Shown: in pieces, positions 37,214-46,997 of the stretch
Position numbering within the stretch: the first letter of the stretch is position 1
Layout: every line of letters begins with the position of its first letter
Assembly (NCBI RefSeq): GCF_030064895.1
Contig: NZ_JASJEB010000045.1
Span: 1 to 57,521 of the forward strand
Source of the DNA: Crocosphaera sp.
Lineage (GTDB): Bacteria > Cyanobacteriota > Cyanobacteriia > Cyanobacteriales > Microcystaceae
Direction of reading: 5' to 3'
DNA: 57,521 nucleotides
Program-made: the position numbers and the translations under genes
The notes under the pieces: generated by a model
Databases searched by the model: none
What the model saw: only the letters and a program-made list of their open reading frames with translations
What the model was told of the DNA's origin: nothing

Positions 37214-37346
37214 AGAGGGTAAGATAATAATTCAATGTAACGATGAGGGGACTTATTCTAGAGTATCGCAGTGTTTGACTCTAGTTAAGCCGTTGGGAGA
37301 CTTAATCCAGAAATAGTTACATCTCGTTACAAATTAATGAATAGTG

Positions 37347-37450
37347 TCATTTCATTTATCATTCGTTTGGAAGTAGCCTTGAAACCTCTCCCAAACTTCT
37401 TTCTCCCTCAAGAGAGAGGCTTGAAACCAAAATGTTCAATGTTTGGTCAA
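37347..37450 (+). repeat. Dispersed 100-bp repeat, copy 1
   Basis: It matches the reverse complement of 47413-47531 along nearly its whole length, from tcatttcatttatcattcg to caatgtttggtca. The core has facing CCTCTC/GAGAGG arms and two direct CTTGAAACC. It lies in the 354-bp gap between hemC and the Tab2 gene. Confidence 0.75.
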
Positions 37451-37567
37451 TGACCGTTGACCCCTATGAAATCCACATATACAGTTAAATTTGATGAAAA
37501 TAGTCTTAAAAAATTGTTTATGTTATTATTAGTTTTGAATTAATGTAATTAACTGTATCCAAATCTT

Positions 37568-38377
37568 ATGATTATTTGGCAAGCAGATTTCTATAAACAT
37601 TTATCACAAGAAAATGAAGATAATACTGTCTGGAATCTCATTGTTTGTGATCAAAATTCTTCTATCATTCATCAAGGAAGTTGTCAACAGTCCGAAGCTA
37701 ATTCTAATTGGTTAATCACTGAATTAGAATCTTTGGTTAAGCAATATTCTCCTGATCTTATTAAGGTTTTTCGTCCTCAATGTCTTAGTTTATTTCAACT
37801 ATTTGGGAAAACATTAGGAGTTAAAATTGAAGCTAGTAGAAGAACTCCTCAATTGAAACAAATTTTAAAAGAAAAATTTCCTAGTTCTCTTAAACTAAAA
37901 CAATTACCTCCTCAAGCTGTACCTGAAAATTTATGGGGTGATAAATGGCGTTTTGCGACCTTTAAAGCAGGAGATTTTTTTGATTATTTTAGAGATCGCC
38001 CTATTCCAATCAAAGATTTATCTGAAGAGTTAAACCCGATTGATTTAGGTATTGCTTCTGGTATAAATATTCCTGGTGTGGTCATTTATGGTGGTAGAAA
38101 ATCAATGTATTTAGCCCGTTGGTTGGCAGATAATAAGCCATTTTCTTTAAATTATATTCCTACTGAAGTTGGAAAATCTGGGGGATTAATTTTAGAATCA
38201 CGGTTAGTGGATCGTTGGGTTTTATTGACGTTTGAAGATTCGGAAATGGCTCAATCTGCACAAAAGTATGAGCAGCAAAAAGAAAGTAGTCAAGGTCTTC
38301 ATTTTCTATTAATACAACCCGATGATTCAGGAATGACTGAGACAGGAATCTGGTTATTGAAAAAAGAGGATATTTAG
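37568..38377 (+). CDS. Tab2/Atab2 family RNA-binding protein
   Basis: 269 residues (DUF1092). The family hallmarks are IIWQADFYKH at the start, FRPQCLSLFQLFGKTLGVKIEASRRTP in the middle and VDRWVLLTFEDSEMA towards the end. Algal Tab2 binds psaB mRNA and plant ATAB2 supports translation of photosystem mRNAs; the cyanobacterial role is less clear. The start codon follows a 120-bp AT-rich stretch. The next gene starts ten bases after the stop, so the two are probably one operon. Confidence 0.88.
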   Translation: MIIWQADFYKHLSQENEDNTVWNLIVCDQNSSIIHQGSCQQSEANSNWLITELESLVKQYSPDLIKVFRPQCLSLFQLFGKTLGVKIEASRRTPQLKQILKEKFPSSLKLKQLPPQAVPENLWGDKWRFATFKAGDFFDYFRDRPIPIKDLSEELNPIDLGIASGINIPGVVIYGGRKSMYLARWLADNKPFSLNYIPTEVGKSGGLILESRLVDRWVLLTFEDSEMAQSAQKYEQQKESSQGLHFLLIQPDDSGMTETGIWLLKKEDI

Positions 38378-38387
38378 GTTATTTATT

Positions 38388-39290
38388 ATGAAAAAAACAA
38401 CCAATATTATCTTACAGCCTAATAGTTTATGGCAAAAAGTCAAACAACAAACAGAACACGCTTTAAATTGTGGTGCTTTAAAATCGATTCCCACAGAGTA
38501 TGAATTAATAGAAGATGGAGAAGTTGACTTTTTAGTGAGGATTGTTACTAATTTAGGAAGAAAAGATAAGACGAAAAAACAACAAAAAAAATTGGGTAAA
38601 GATTTTAATCCTTTTTTACCTTACGAAAAAGACTTATTTGTAGCTGATATTTCAGATACTCATGTTTGTTTATTAAATAAATTTAATGTGGTAGAAAATC
38701 ACTTATTAGTAATTACTCGGGAGTTTGAGGAACAAGAAACATTACTAAACTTAAATGATTTTGTTGCTTTATCCGTCTGTTTATTACAAGTTGATGGTTT
38801 GGGGTTTTATAATAGTGGTAAAATAGCCGGAGCAAGTCAAAATCATAAACATCTTCAATTAGTTCCTTTTCCCCTCATCCCAGAATTACCTAAAACTCCC
38901 GTTGATAATGTAATAGAAACAGCAAAATATAAAGATAAGATAGGTCAAGTTTCTTGTTTTAATTTTGTTCATGGTATAGCTAAAATATCAACTCAAAATA
39001 ATAATAGCATTTTAGAATTAGCTCAACAAATTTTCGACAATTATTCTTATTTGTTAGAAAGTCTAAAAATTACTATTAATCAAGAAGGAAAAACAGAACC
39101 TTATAACCTTTTGATAACTAGAGAATGGATGATGATTGTCAGGCGATCGCAACCCAAATATGAATCAATTTCTGTTAATTCATTAGGATTTTCTGGAGCA
39201 TTATTAGTTAAAAATGAGCAACAATTAAAGACATTAAAAGAGTTAAAACCCTTAACAATTTTAGAACAAGTTGGTGAAATTAGAAATTAG
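38388..39290 (+). CDS. ATP adenylyltransferase / Ap4A phosphorylase-like protein
   Basis: 300 residues of the HIT-like superfamily. FNPFLPYEKDLFVADIS and NKFNVVENHLLVITREFE precede the active-site block GASQNHKHLQLVPFPL, where His-x-His-x-Gln is the nucleotidyl-transfer centre. The enzyme splits diadenosine tetraphosphate with phosphate to ADP and ATP. It is unusually AT-rich (many Lys/Asn), as is the Tab2 gene with which it forms a pair. Confidence 0.85.
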   Translation: MKKTTNIILQPNSLWQKVKQQTEHALNCGALKSIPTEYELIEDGEVDFLVRIVTNLGRKDKTKKQQKKLGKDFNPFLPYEKDLFVADISDTHVCLLNKFNVVENHLLVITREFEEQETLLNLNDFVALSVCLLQVDGLGFYNSGKIAGASQNHKHLQLVPFPLIPELPKTPVDNVIETAKYKDKIGQVSCFNFVHGIAKISTQNNNSILELAQQIFDNYSYLLESLKITINQEGKTEPYNLLITREWMMIVRRSQPKYESISVNSLGFSGALLVKNEQQLKTLKELKPLTILEQVGEIRN

Positions 39291-39318
39291 ACAATCTACT
39301 TCAATATTGGTGGTTGAA

Positions 39319-40653
39319 TTAACCATTCTTTGTGTTATCAGTGCGAATATGTAAATCTCTTTGTGGGAAGGGAATTTCAATCTTATGAGCGACTAAGGCT
39401 TTCCAGATAGCTCGGTAGAGATCGCTCCTTACGGTAATACGAATGGCAGGATCGTCAATAAAAACTGCTAAGCGAAAATCCACACTAGAATCACCATATC
39501 CCATCAAGTGAACAGAAGGTTGAGGCTCAGTTTGCACGTCATCATTCTGCCGAGCCACATCCAGCAGAATCTCAATAACCTCCTCTGGATCGCAATTATA
39601 GCTAACTCCCACTGGAACTAAGACACGAATAACTGGATCTGTCCCCGTGTAGGTTGTGACAATAGAGGTGAAAAAGGTTTGGTTGGGGACTATTTTTTCA
39701 ACATTGTCAACAGTTTTGACGGTTGTGGCGCGAATACTGACTTTTTCAACAGTGGTGGGTTCTCCTTCAACTTCGACTATATCACCGGGACGCAAAGAGC
39801 CTTCAAAGAGAAGACCAATTCCACTGACAAAATTACCGATAATTTCTTTCAAACTAAATCCAATCCCCACTGATAGTCCCCCACTAATAGCCGCCAGAGC
39901 AGTTGCATCAAACCCTAAGTAACCGAAAAATAAAACGATGCCAATGCCGATCAGAAAGTAGCGAATAATAATAGAAATTGCTTGTGCTGCCCCAGTTGGT
40001 TCCTGGGCGATGAGAAAAGAGACGTACAAAAATATTTGTTCAACTATGGATACACCCATCACCCAGAAATAAATTCCGATTGTAATTATGAAGATAGCTC
40101 CTAAAGTCACTGGGGTCTCAAATAGGCGAATAACTGCCACTTGAAACAATTTGTCTATGTCTGTTAATAAACCTCCGATAGTATTGATGACAAACAAGAT
40201 AAATAAAGGCGCGGAGAATAGACGGCGATAGCGGCTGACATGAGCAGAAGGAAAAACCTCATAGCAGATTATTAAAAAGCCACGATAGAAAAAAAAAGTC
40301 CACAAGATTTTGATGCCAACGGTTATTAGTCCTGCTCTCCAACCCCCTTGGCTGAAACCAGTTTCCAGAAGGCTAACCACCATTAAACCGAGAACTGGGG
40401 TAAACATTAAGCGAAGCAAGTTAGTTGCATAGTGCTTGAGAGAGGGCGGGCGATCGCTTAATTCCCCATCATTCATGCTCGGAAATCGTCTTAGCCAGAG
40501 AATCCATATTCCTTGAGAAAGGAACCAAACCAGAGCCAAGCTAATGATAATGGCAAACAACTGAATCTGAACTAGAGGACGTTCTAGAGCGTGTAAACAT
40601 CTCCAGATTAGTTCAAAAATAGGGGTTAAATCCAACTCAGTTGTTTCTGTCAT
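39319..40653 (-). CDS. MscS-family mechanosensitive channel
   Basis: 444 residues. Five to six hydrophobic helices occupy residues 25-270. The pore helix and beta domain follow: ALAAISGGLSVGIGFSLKEIIGNFVSGI, then RPGDIVEVEG and VPNQTFFTS. The C-terminal alpha-beta domain ends IEIPFPQRDLHIRT. It opens on membrane tension to release solutes during hypo-osmotic shock. It lies 12 bp after the solute-binding lipoprotein gene and is surely co-transcribed with it. Confidence 0.9.
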   Translation of the reverse strand: MTETTELDLTPIFELIWRCLHALERPLVQIQLFAIIISLALVWFLSQGIWILWLRRFPSMNDGELSDRPPSLKHYATNLLRLMFTPVLGLMVVSLLETGFSQGGWRAGLITVGIKILWTFFFYRGFLIICYEVFPSAHVSRYRRLFSAPLFILFVINTIGGLLTDIDKLFQVAVIRLFETPVTLGAIFIITIGIYFWVMGVSIVEQIFLYVSFLIAQEPTGAAQAISIIIRYFLIGIGIVLFFGYLGFDATALAAISGGLSVGIGFSLKEIIGNFVSGIGLLFEGSLRPGDIVEVEGEPTTVEKVSIRATTVKTVDNVEKIVPNQTFFTSIVTTYTGTDPVIRVLVPVGVSYNCDPEEVIEILLDVARQNDDVQTEPQPSVHLMGYGDSSVDFRLAVFIDDPAIRITVRSDLYRAIWKALVAHKIEIPFPQRDLHIRTDNTKNG

Positions 40654-40665
40654 CTGCTTCTATTT

Positions 40666-41925
40666 TTAAGGGGTTTTAAATTGAGTGTTGACAGTTTGAG
40701 TCAATTGACTTGCGGCTTGCTCAGGAGAAATTGCTCCTGCCATCACCCTCTTATACAAATCTCTACCATATTTTCTGACAGCATTTATTTTTTTCGTCTC
40801 ATCTAAACTAAATGCGGTAACTGATAGAGTTTGCTTTTGCAAAATTCCTTGAAGCGGAAACAAGCGAAGATCGATCAATGCTTCTCTATTTGCTGGTATA
40901 AAGGAGCGTAATTGGGCAGCTAGTGCTGTTTGCTGTTGGGTATTAGCTAAAAACTGAGCAAATCTCAGGGAAATTTTGGTTTGATTATTACTTGATGCAG
41001 AACTGAACAAGAAACCATTCACAAGCAAGGGAGGGGCTGCTTGCCCATTTTCTTCTCCGGGTAAGAGAGCAATTCCAAATTTGTTTGCACCCAATGATTC
41101 TCTCAAAAAGGGAATTTTATCAGACCAACAGACATGATAGGGTAAGCGTTCCTCAATAAAAGCATTTTGTAGGATAAGGGAATCTTCGTTGAGGATAAAA
41201 TTAGGCTCGTTTCTAGCATTTTTTAGCCATTCCATCCATTTTACCCAACCCAAACCTTGGTCTAAAATTACACGCCCTTGATCATCCAATAGTTGACCGC
41301 CAAAAATTTGCGTTCCCCAAAAAGCATCGCTAAAACTGGATAACATTCCCACAGAATATCCTGCTCTAGCTTGATTAATCAGTTCTGAGAGGGTTTTTGG
41401 TGGTTCTTTGACTCTATTCTTGTTATAGCAGAGAACCTGGGTACTCAAGTCTAAAGGCACTCCATATATTTTGTTTTGATACAAGAATTGATCTAGTGCC
41501 TCAGAGCGAAATTGTAACAAATCAAGAGCATCTTCCTTAAGAGGAAGCAAGGCTTTTGCTCTAATGAGGGGAAGAATATAGATGGATCTGGTATAGATCA
41601 GATCCGGACCTAAACCCTTTTCTAATTCCCTCTCTAATTCTGCAACTAACTTTTCTTCCTCTATAAACTTCGTGATGATCTTGACTTGGGGATAGAGTTG
41701 GGTAAACCTGCCAATGTACTCATCAAAAATTTCCCTATATTGAGAAATTAAGGATTCTGTCAACTCACTCCGAGAAAAGCTCTGCCAAACTATGATAGTT
41801 CCTGAGAGTCTAGTTTCTGGGTTATTACTATTATTGTTTACTTCTATTGTTGTACTACAAGCAACCAATAAACAAGCAACAAGCAGAATTGACAAAATTC
41901 TTTTCAAGCAAGTAAACAGGATCAT
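40666..41925 (-). CDS. Extracellular solute-binding lipoprotein (sugar type)
   Basis: 419 residues. A signal peptide ends in the lipobox LVAC, placing the Cys near residue 22. The rest fits family 1 (MalE-like) binding proteins: IIVWQSFSRSE, FTQLYPQVKIITKF, GLGPDLIYTRS, VPLDLSTQVLCYNKN. No permease or ATPase gene accompanies it. It is followed directly by the MscS gene and preceded by a GNAT gene, so it may serve a sensing or tethering role for the channel, or use permeases encoded elsewhere. Confidence 0.82.
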   Translation of the reverse strand: MILFTCLKRILSILLVACLLVACSTTIEVNNNSNNPETRLSGTIIVWQSFSRSELTESLISQYREIFDEYIGRFTQLYPQVKIITKFIEEEKLVAELERELEKGLGPDLIYTRSIYILPLIRAKALLPLKEDALDLLQFRSEALDQFLYQNKIYGVPLDLSTQVLCYNKNRVKEPPKTLSELINQARAGYSVGMLSSFSDAFWGTQIFGGQLLDDQGRVILDQGLGWVKWMEWLKNARNEPNFILNEDSLILQNAFIEERLPYHVCWSDKIPFLRESLGANKFGIALLPGEENGQAAPPLLVNGFLFSSASSNNQTKISLRFAQFLANTQQQTALAAQLRSFIPANREALIDLRLFPLQGILQKQTLSVTAFSLDETKKINAVRKYGRDLYKRVMAGAISPEQAASQLTQTVNTQFKTP

Positions 41926-42001
41926 TTCGTTTTTTAGTCAGTTTGAAGTTCAGCAATAATTGGGTATTGATTGAGTTGATTAATCTAGAAAAAGCTCTTA
42001 T

Positions 42002-42682
42002 TTAGTCAAGGCGAAGTCGGTACTTAGTGACTCCTGGAAATTCAACGCCAAAATTGCATTGGTCTAGGAAGTAATCTGCATAAAACGTTTGATAGGGCTT
42101 AAATCCAAGAGATTCATAGGTATGACGAGCCGCCTCGTTACCATGAATAATCATAATTCCTGCGTAAGAGTGCTGTTTTGAGAGCCCTTCTTCTAATAAG
42201 GTTTTGATTAATAGTTTTCCCAAACCGCGACCCCGTGCCTCTGGCAATACCGCAACCGATTCAATAATCCATGTCGCTTGAGGAGTCAGAAAAGATGGTT
42301 GTAAGTTTCCACCCCAAAACTGCACATAGCGATCACCCCATGTCGTGGCAATCTCCTCAGACCAGTTTAACTCTTGGGCTATCTTACCAAGCTTAGACAG
42401 CCGAAAAGGGCAGTAATCCTCTGAATTCGGGGTATAACCAGAGGCCGCTGCCATCGGTTTTCCCTGATCTTCTATAATCAAGAAATCAGCCACGTCACCC
42501 CAGTTACCAGCGTCAGCCCTCAGCATTGCCTCAATGAATTGCAATGGGTTTGTCCCAGTTCCCTGCAAAAGACCTTCCCAAAAGCAGTAATTAAGAGGTG
42601 GCAAAGAGGCTTCATACTCGATTTTGGCAAGAAAGGGGATGTCTGAGATCGTCCCTTTGCGTGTTCTAAATATGCTATTCAT
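42002..42682 (-). CDS. GNAT family N-acetyltransferase
   Basis: 226 residues from ATG 42682, chosen because GGAAAG lies six bases upstream (a longer frame reaches 42709 without a ribosome site). The acetyl-CoA loop is VAVLPEARGRGLGKLLIKTLLEEG, followed by MIIHGNEAARHTYESLGF, both classical GNAT blocks; the first third is more variable. Substrate unknown. Same strand as the binding-protein gene, 76 bp upstream of it. Confidence 0.85.
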   Translation of the reverse strand: MNSIFRTRKGTISDIPFLAKIEYEASLPPLNYCFWEGLLQGTGTNPLQFIEAMLRADAGNWGDVADFLIIEDQGKPMAAASGYTPNSEDYCPFRLSKLGKIAQELNWSEEIATTWGDRYVQFWGGNLQPSFLTPQATWIIESVAVLPEARGRGLGKLLIKTLLEEGLSKQHSYAGIMIIHGNEAARHTYESLGFKPYQTFYADYFLDQCNFGVEFPGVTKYRLRLD

Positions 42683-42793
42683 CGTAACTTTCCTAAAAAG
42701 AATACCCAAATAATACTAGCAAATTTATCCCTAAAAGGACAGTTGGGTATAAAATTTAAACAAGATAATAAAAATAGTGTTGGAAGCAACATC

Positions 42794-44452
42794 ATGAAAT
42801 TTAAAAATACGTCTTTTTTTCTATCCTTAATAGGGAGTATCTTAGTAATAGTAGGAACGCATGGGCCAACCATTACTGCTGAAAAAATTAATTTTATTGT
42901 TGGTCCGTTACGCTTATCTTTAAATATCAGTTCCTTAGAAAACTTTGCTGATGAGGGAACCATTGATAGAAGATTAGCAGATTATTTTAGGATGGCTGGA
43001 GTAGGAGAAGCAGAACAAATACGGTTTCGAGAAGTTTTAAGCAAAAAACTAGAAATTGACCCTGTTTTATTCTCAAGGTTACTCAGAACAGAAATGGGAG
43101 AAGATATGCTGACTCGTTGGGGAGAACATATCAATATTCAAGGGGGGAGAAACGGTAAATATGCGTTGCGTGGTGCCATAGTTAAATCAGCTTTCGATGA
43201 TGAAGGTTTAACTTTGATTAATGTATTGCGTCATCTTCCCACTAATATGCAAATTAATGTTAATCAGGCTCTTTCCTTAGCAGCCCGTTTCGATTCAATT
43301 ATTATTGCTACCAATTTTTTCCGCGAAGAAATTAGTCAACTTGCTCAACAAGAAATAGCCAACGCTTTACCTACAGATTTTTCTACCCTTCCTGATTTAC
43401 GTCAACCAGGAAAATTGCCAGTCCAAAAAAACCAATGGACTCTTACAGATAGCCAACGAAACCGAACCTTTCAAGTATATATTTATCAGCCCCAACAACA
43501 GCAAAATGGGACTTATCCCATCGTTATTGCCTCTCATGGTTTAGCCTCCTCACCCGAACATTTTAGTGACTATGCTGAACATTTAGCTTCTTATGGTTAT
43601 GTTGTTGCTGTACCCCAACATCCAGGTAGCGATCGCCAACAACTTCAAAATCTGAAAAGAGGACTATCTAGGCAAATCTTTTTAACCAGTGAATTTATTG
43701 ATCGACCCAAAGATATTAGTTATGTGATTGATGAATTAGAAAGACGTAATCAAATAGCTATGAGAGGGAAATTAGACCTTAATAAAATAGCAGTTATTGG
43801 TCATTCTTTTGGGGGTTATACTGCCTTAGCAGTAGCCGGTGCAACCCTTGAGTTTGAACATTTAGCCCAAGAATGTCCTGGTAGTTTGAATTTATCTTTA
43901 TTGTTACAATGTAGTGCTTTAAATTTAGATCCAGAAGTGTATTCCTTAAAAGATGAACGAGTCAAAGCCATTGCACTTACCAATCCTCTAAAAAGTGCTA
44001 TCTTTGGTCCAAAAGGGTTATCAAGAGTTTCTATTCCTGTGTATGTTCAAGCAGGAAAATATGATCCAGCCACACCTTTTGTACTGGAACAAGTGAGGCC
44101 ATTTCCCTGGTTTAAGAGTTCTAATCGTTATTTGAGTTTACAAGAAGGGGATACCCATGCTGATATTTCTGAACTGGATGGGGGTTTGGCTGAGTTAATA
44201 GATAACTTTGTCTATTTATCCCTTCCTGAACCTGGTTTATTGACCAGTTATAATCAAGCTTTAATCTTAGCCTTTTTACAAGTTCATTTACGGGAAAACG
44301 AGTCATTTCGCCCCTATTTACAGTCAGCTTATGCTGAACATCTTAGTCAAGGAGAAGAGTTTAAAGCGTTTTTGATTACCAATGATTCTCTAGAAGGATT
44401 GGAAAAAGCGATCGCCAAATTTCAAACTAATCACCCTAGCATAAAATTTTAA
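42794..44452 (+). CDS. Secreted alpha/beta hydrolase with N-terminal DUF1400
   Basis: 552 residues from ATG 42794 (GGAAGC just upstream; the longer TTG reading is unlikely). A signal peptide covers about 1-30. DUF1400 (about 33-165) is a cyanobacterial module found before hydrolases. The hydrolase part has PIVIASHGLASSPEHF, the nucleophile elbow GHSFGGY and a late His in GDTHADIS, giving a plausible Ser-Asp-His triad like that of PAF-acetylhydrolase or dienelactone hydrolase. It probably acts in the periplasm on a lipid or ester. The next gene starts 11 bp later. Confidence 0.85.
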   Translation: MKFKNTSFFLSLIGSILVIVGTHGPTITAEKINFIVGPLRLSLNISSLENFADEGTIDRRLADYFRMAGVGEAEQIRFREVLSKKLEIDPVLFSRLLRTEMGEDMLTRWGEHINIQGGRNGKYALRGAIVKSAFDDEGLTLINVLRHLPTNMQINVNQALSLAARFDSIIIATNFFREEISQLAQQEIANALPTDFSTLPDLRQPGKLPVQKNQWTLTDSQRNRTFQVYIYQPQQQQNGTYPIVIASHGLASSPEHFSDYAEHLASYGYVVAVPQHPGSDRQQLQNLKRGLSRQIFLTSEFIDRPKDISYVIDELERRNQIAMRGKLDLNKIAVIGHSFGGYTALAVAGATLEFEHLAQECPGSLNLSLLLQCSALNLDPEVYSLKDERVKAIALTNPLKSAIFGPKGLSRVSIPVYVQAGKYDPATPFVLEQVRPFPWFKSSNRYLSLQEGDTHADISELDGGLAELIDNFVYLSLPEPGLLTSYNQALILAFLQVHLRENESFRPYLQSAYAEHLSQGEEFKAFLITNDSLEGLEKAIAKFQTNHPSIKF

Positions 44453-44462
44453 ACTTTTAGAT

Positions 44463-45050
44463 ATGTTTAAATTATTGTCTCGTACCCCACCCACTCATCT
44501 CCAAATTGCTGCTAACTTACGCCGTTTAGGTTGGATTGGTTTTTGGTGTCAACTTATTTTAGGTTCTATTCCTGTTGTTTTGTTAACGTTTCAATGGATA
44601 TTTTCCAAGGAACAGACAATGGCAGGAATTGATATTACTAATATTTTTAGTTTTATTGATATTATGACCCTTTTATTTACTATTTTTTGGTGTTTGGGTT
44701 ATACTCAACTAGGAAAGAAACTTGAAAAGGGCGAAAAACACCCGAAAAAAGCTAAGATTATCCGAACTATATGGATTGGTATTACTGCTAATTTAGGGGT
44801 TATTTTATTGGCGGTTTTAATTGGGATTATAACCCTTGGGAGACTACTCTATATCATTCTTTCATTACCTCAAGGGGCAACTACTATTTTGCAACCCGTA
44901 CCAGGGGGAACGATGGTTAACCCTGGTTTGGTCATTGTACCGATGGATATTTTAGGCTTATTAGCAATCATGAATGTAATTTTAGCCGGATTAGTTGGAG
45001 TTACTATTAGCTTGTGGTTGTTGTTTCGTATTCATATTTGGCAACCTTAA
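44463..45050 (+). CDS. DUF3611 family membrane protein
   Basis: 195 residues, four TM helices (about 25-47, 65-85, 100-128, 160-188). The start PPTHLQIAANLRRLGWIGFWCQLILG and YTQLGKKLEKGEKHPKKAK loop are typical of the cyanobacterial/plastid DUF3611 family. Function unknown. It is linked to the hydrolase gene by an 11-bp gap, so the two are probably co-transcribed. A hairpin follows. Confidence 0.82.
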   Translation: MFKLLSRTPPTHLQIAANLRRLGWIGFWCQLILGSIPVVLLTFQWIFSKEQTMAGIDITNIFSFIDIMTLLFTIFWCLGYTQLGKKLEKGEKHPKKAKIIRTIWIGITANLGVILLAVLIGIITLGRLLYIILSLPQGATTILQPVPGGTMVNPGLVIVPMDILGLLAIMNVILAGLVGVTISLWLLFRIHIWQP

Positions 45051-45057
45051 TTTTGGG

Positions 45058-45095
45058 TAAGTTGTTAATTATCATTTCAAACAACAACTTTTAGC
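45058..45095. terminator. Hairpin between DUF3611 and mscS genes
   Basis: AAGTTGTT pairs with AACAACTT (45058-45065 with 45085-45092 approximately) between convergent genes, followed by TT on both sides. Confidence 0.45.
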
Positions 45096-45112
45096 TTATT
45101 TACAAACTAAAA

Positions 45113-45922
45113 CTAATTTTGGTAAATATGAATGTCTCTTTGAGGGAAAGGTATGCTAATATCGTGAGCATCAAAGCTTTTTTTGATACCTTCAATTAAA
45201 GCATATTTAACAGGTAAATAATTAACAGATTCAACCCAAGGGTAAACATAAAAATTGACACTACTATCTGCTAATTCTCCTACAAGAATTTTTGGCTCAG
45301 GTTTATCTAAAACTCTTGATTCTTGTTCTAAAACAGTGGCAATAATCTGCCTTACTTTATCAATATCATCTACATAACTAACTCCTACAACTAAATCAAT
45401 TCTACGTTCAGGTTTAGCATAGTGATTGATTATTTTATCTTCAATTAATCTATTATTAGGAATAATTACTTCTCGATTATCTAAAGTTCTGACTACTGTA
45501 GTAAAAATACGAATTCCCTCCACATAGCCGATTATATCTCCACTTTCAATTAAATCATTAACTTTAAAATAGCGAAAAATAACTAAGATTATTCCTGCGG
45601 CAAAATTAGATAAAGAACCTTGTAAAGCTAAACCTACTGCTATACCAGTAGCACCTAAAAGCGCAACAATGGATGTTGTTCTAACCCCCAAATTTCCTAA
45701 GCCAACTAAAACAACAATTGTATTCAAAGCTAGTTTACTGATATTGCTGATAAAAGAAATAACAGTATTATCAAGACGGCTTCTATTCAAAAATTTAACT
45801 ATTAGTTTATGAATATTTTTACTCAGCCATAAACCAATAACTATAATTACAACTGTCACCACTAATCTTATAAAAAAGATTGTGAAAACTTGTATAAGAC
45901 TTTCAATGTTTATTTGAAACAT
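45113..45922 (-). CDS. Small-conductance mechanosensitive channel (MscS)
   Basis: 269 residues, close to the size of E. coli MscS (286). Three TM helices with the Gly/Ala-rich pore helix VALLGATGIAVGLALQGSLSNFAAG, then the beta domain DLIESGDIIGYVEGI, VIIPNNRLIEDKIINHY, and the alpha-beta end SIPFPQRDIHIYQ. All motifs expected of a functional channel are present. It is the second true MscS of the window; only distantly similar to the 444-residue one. Confidence 0.92.
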   Translation of the reverse strand: MFQINIESLIQVFTIFFIRLVVTVVIIVIGLWLSKNIHKLIVKFLNRSRLDNTVISFISNISKLALNTIVVLVGLGNLGVRTTSIVALLGATGIAVGLALQGSLSNFAAGIILVIFRYFKVNDLIESGDIIGYVEGIRIFTTVVRTLDNREVIIPNNRLIEDKIINHYAKPERRIDLVVGVSYVDDIDKVRQIIATVLEQESRVLDKPEPKILVGELADSSVNFYVYPWVESVNYLPVKYALIEGIKKSFDAHDISIPFPQRDIHIYQN

Positions 45923-45956
45923 TTGATAATTGCTCTAAAAAAATGTGTTCGCCAAC

Positions 45957-46080
45957 TAATACCAAATCCGGTTTAGATACCCCCCTTATCTTTCTAGTTG
46001 AGGAGGGTGGGGAGTGTGGGAGGTGTGGGAAGAAAGATAGCAAAATAATAAAGAGGTTTTGACAATCGGATTTGGTATAA
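45957..46080. mobile_element. MITE-like element with ATACCAAATCCG ends and G-rich core
   Basis: Terminal inverted repeats of 17 bp (TAATACCAAATCCGGTT versus TTATACCAAATCCGATT). The core holds four G tracts (46005-46029) of a GGGTGGGGAGTGTGGG pattern, also found in the elements at 49616 and 52342 although the ends differ. No ORF. Confidence 0.6.
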
Positions 46081-46377
46081 CATCAAATCCTCTTTACAAA
46101 GTAGAATAACAAACTAAAGCAGCAACAAATGTTGACTAAAATTTTCTTCTACTATCATAAGCAGATTTCGTATCATACTCGATTGAATTATTATACCCCT
46201 TTTTAGATACGATCTCAAAAAATATTGATTGTAAATACTATAGTTCTGTTTTGAATAAACCTGAAACCGCAACATAAGGTAAGACAATTAGAATAGATTT
46301 AGGATTAAGTAATTTTGCTGTTACCAGGATGTTTCTAAATTCGATAATCCTAATTGCTTACAATTATTTAGAGTAGT
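46081..46377. other. Spacer with a 9-bp inverted repeat
   Basis: TTAGGATTA (46299-46307) and TAATCCTAA (46345-46353) face each other 37 bases apart, just downstream of the 184-residue secreted-protein gene. The rest is AT-rich, with no supported ORF. Confidence 0.4.
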
Positions 46378-46932
46378 TTACTCACCAGTAAATTCTAATG
46401 AGGAATGGTGCAAAACAATGCGCAGTTGACCATTATCATCTTTAACGAATTTCCAACTTTTATCCACTGATGTTACATTGCCATTTTTATCAGTAAGGTG
46501 AACTTTACCCATTGTGCTGGCACTATTTCCTATGATGAGAATGGCACGATTATCAATTTCACATTTAGTCCAACCATTCAGTGCAAAACCGTCGTCATCA
46601 GGATAGGCTGGATTCCCACCAACAAAATAAGAAAGTGCGCCTTCTCTGGTAGTGCGGAAAGTTTGTGGATTAACTGTTAGTGTGGGCTTAAATAAAACAA
46701 CACCCATTTGGTAACCATAAGCAGAATCAATGACTTTTTCAGCAAGTTCTGATGCGGCTGCTTGACCTTGCATGGTGTGAGTTTTGCTGATATTTATTAG
46801 GGCATCACACCATGCTTTCTGTGCCGTTAATACCTGATCTTCGCTAATTGCTCGATCAACAACAACATCGGCTGAAACTGAGGATGTTGTGGCGATGAGA
46901 AATGCGGTGGCTAATGTAGTAGTAATTTTCAT
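46378..46932 (-). CDS. Secreted protein, probably NTF2-like
   Basis: 184 residues from ATG 46932 (AAAGGA seven bases upstream). A Sec signal peptide (1-21, ending VSADV) precedes a domain with VLTAQKAWCDALINISK, the loop GNPAYPDDDGFALNGW, and a final strand RIVLHHSSLEF; the last resembles SnoaL/NTF2-like proteins of the ketosteroid isomerase fold, often found in metabolic or stress settings. Specific function unknown. Two Cys could form a disulfide in the periplasm. Confidence 0.65.
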   Translation of the reverse strand: MKITTTLATAFLIATTSSVSADVVVDRAISEDQVLTAQKAWCDALINISKTHTMQGQAAASELAEKVIDSAYGYQMGVVLFKPTLTVNPQTFRTTREGALSYFVGGNPAYPDDDGFALNGWTKCEIDNRAILIIGNSASTMGKVHLTDKNGNVTSVDKSWKFVKDDNGQLRIVLHHSSLEFTGE

Positions 46933-46997
46933 AAAAGTCCTTTCAACTATTATTTTGATTGATGATAGCACTAATTACTTTTAATTTTCAATCAAAT

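Noticed and set aside
46140-46260. Short minus-strand frames downstream of the mscS gene
   Set aside because: Only about 20 codons long, with no ribosome site and no recognisable motif.
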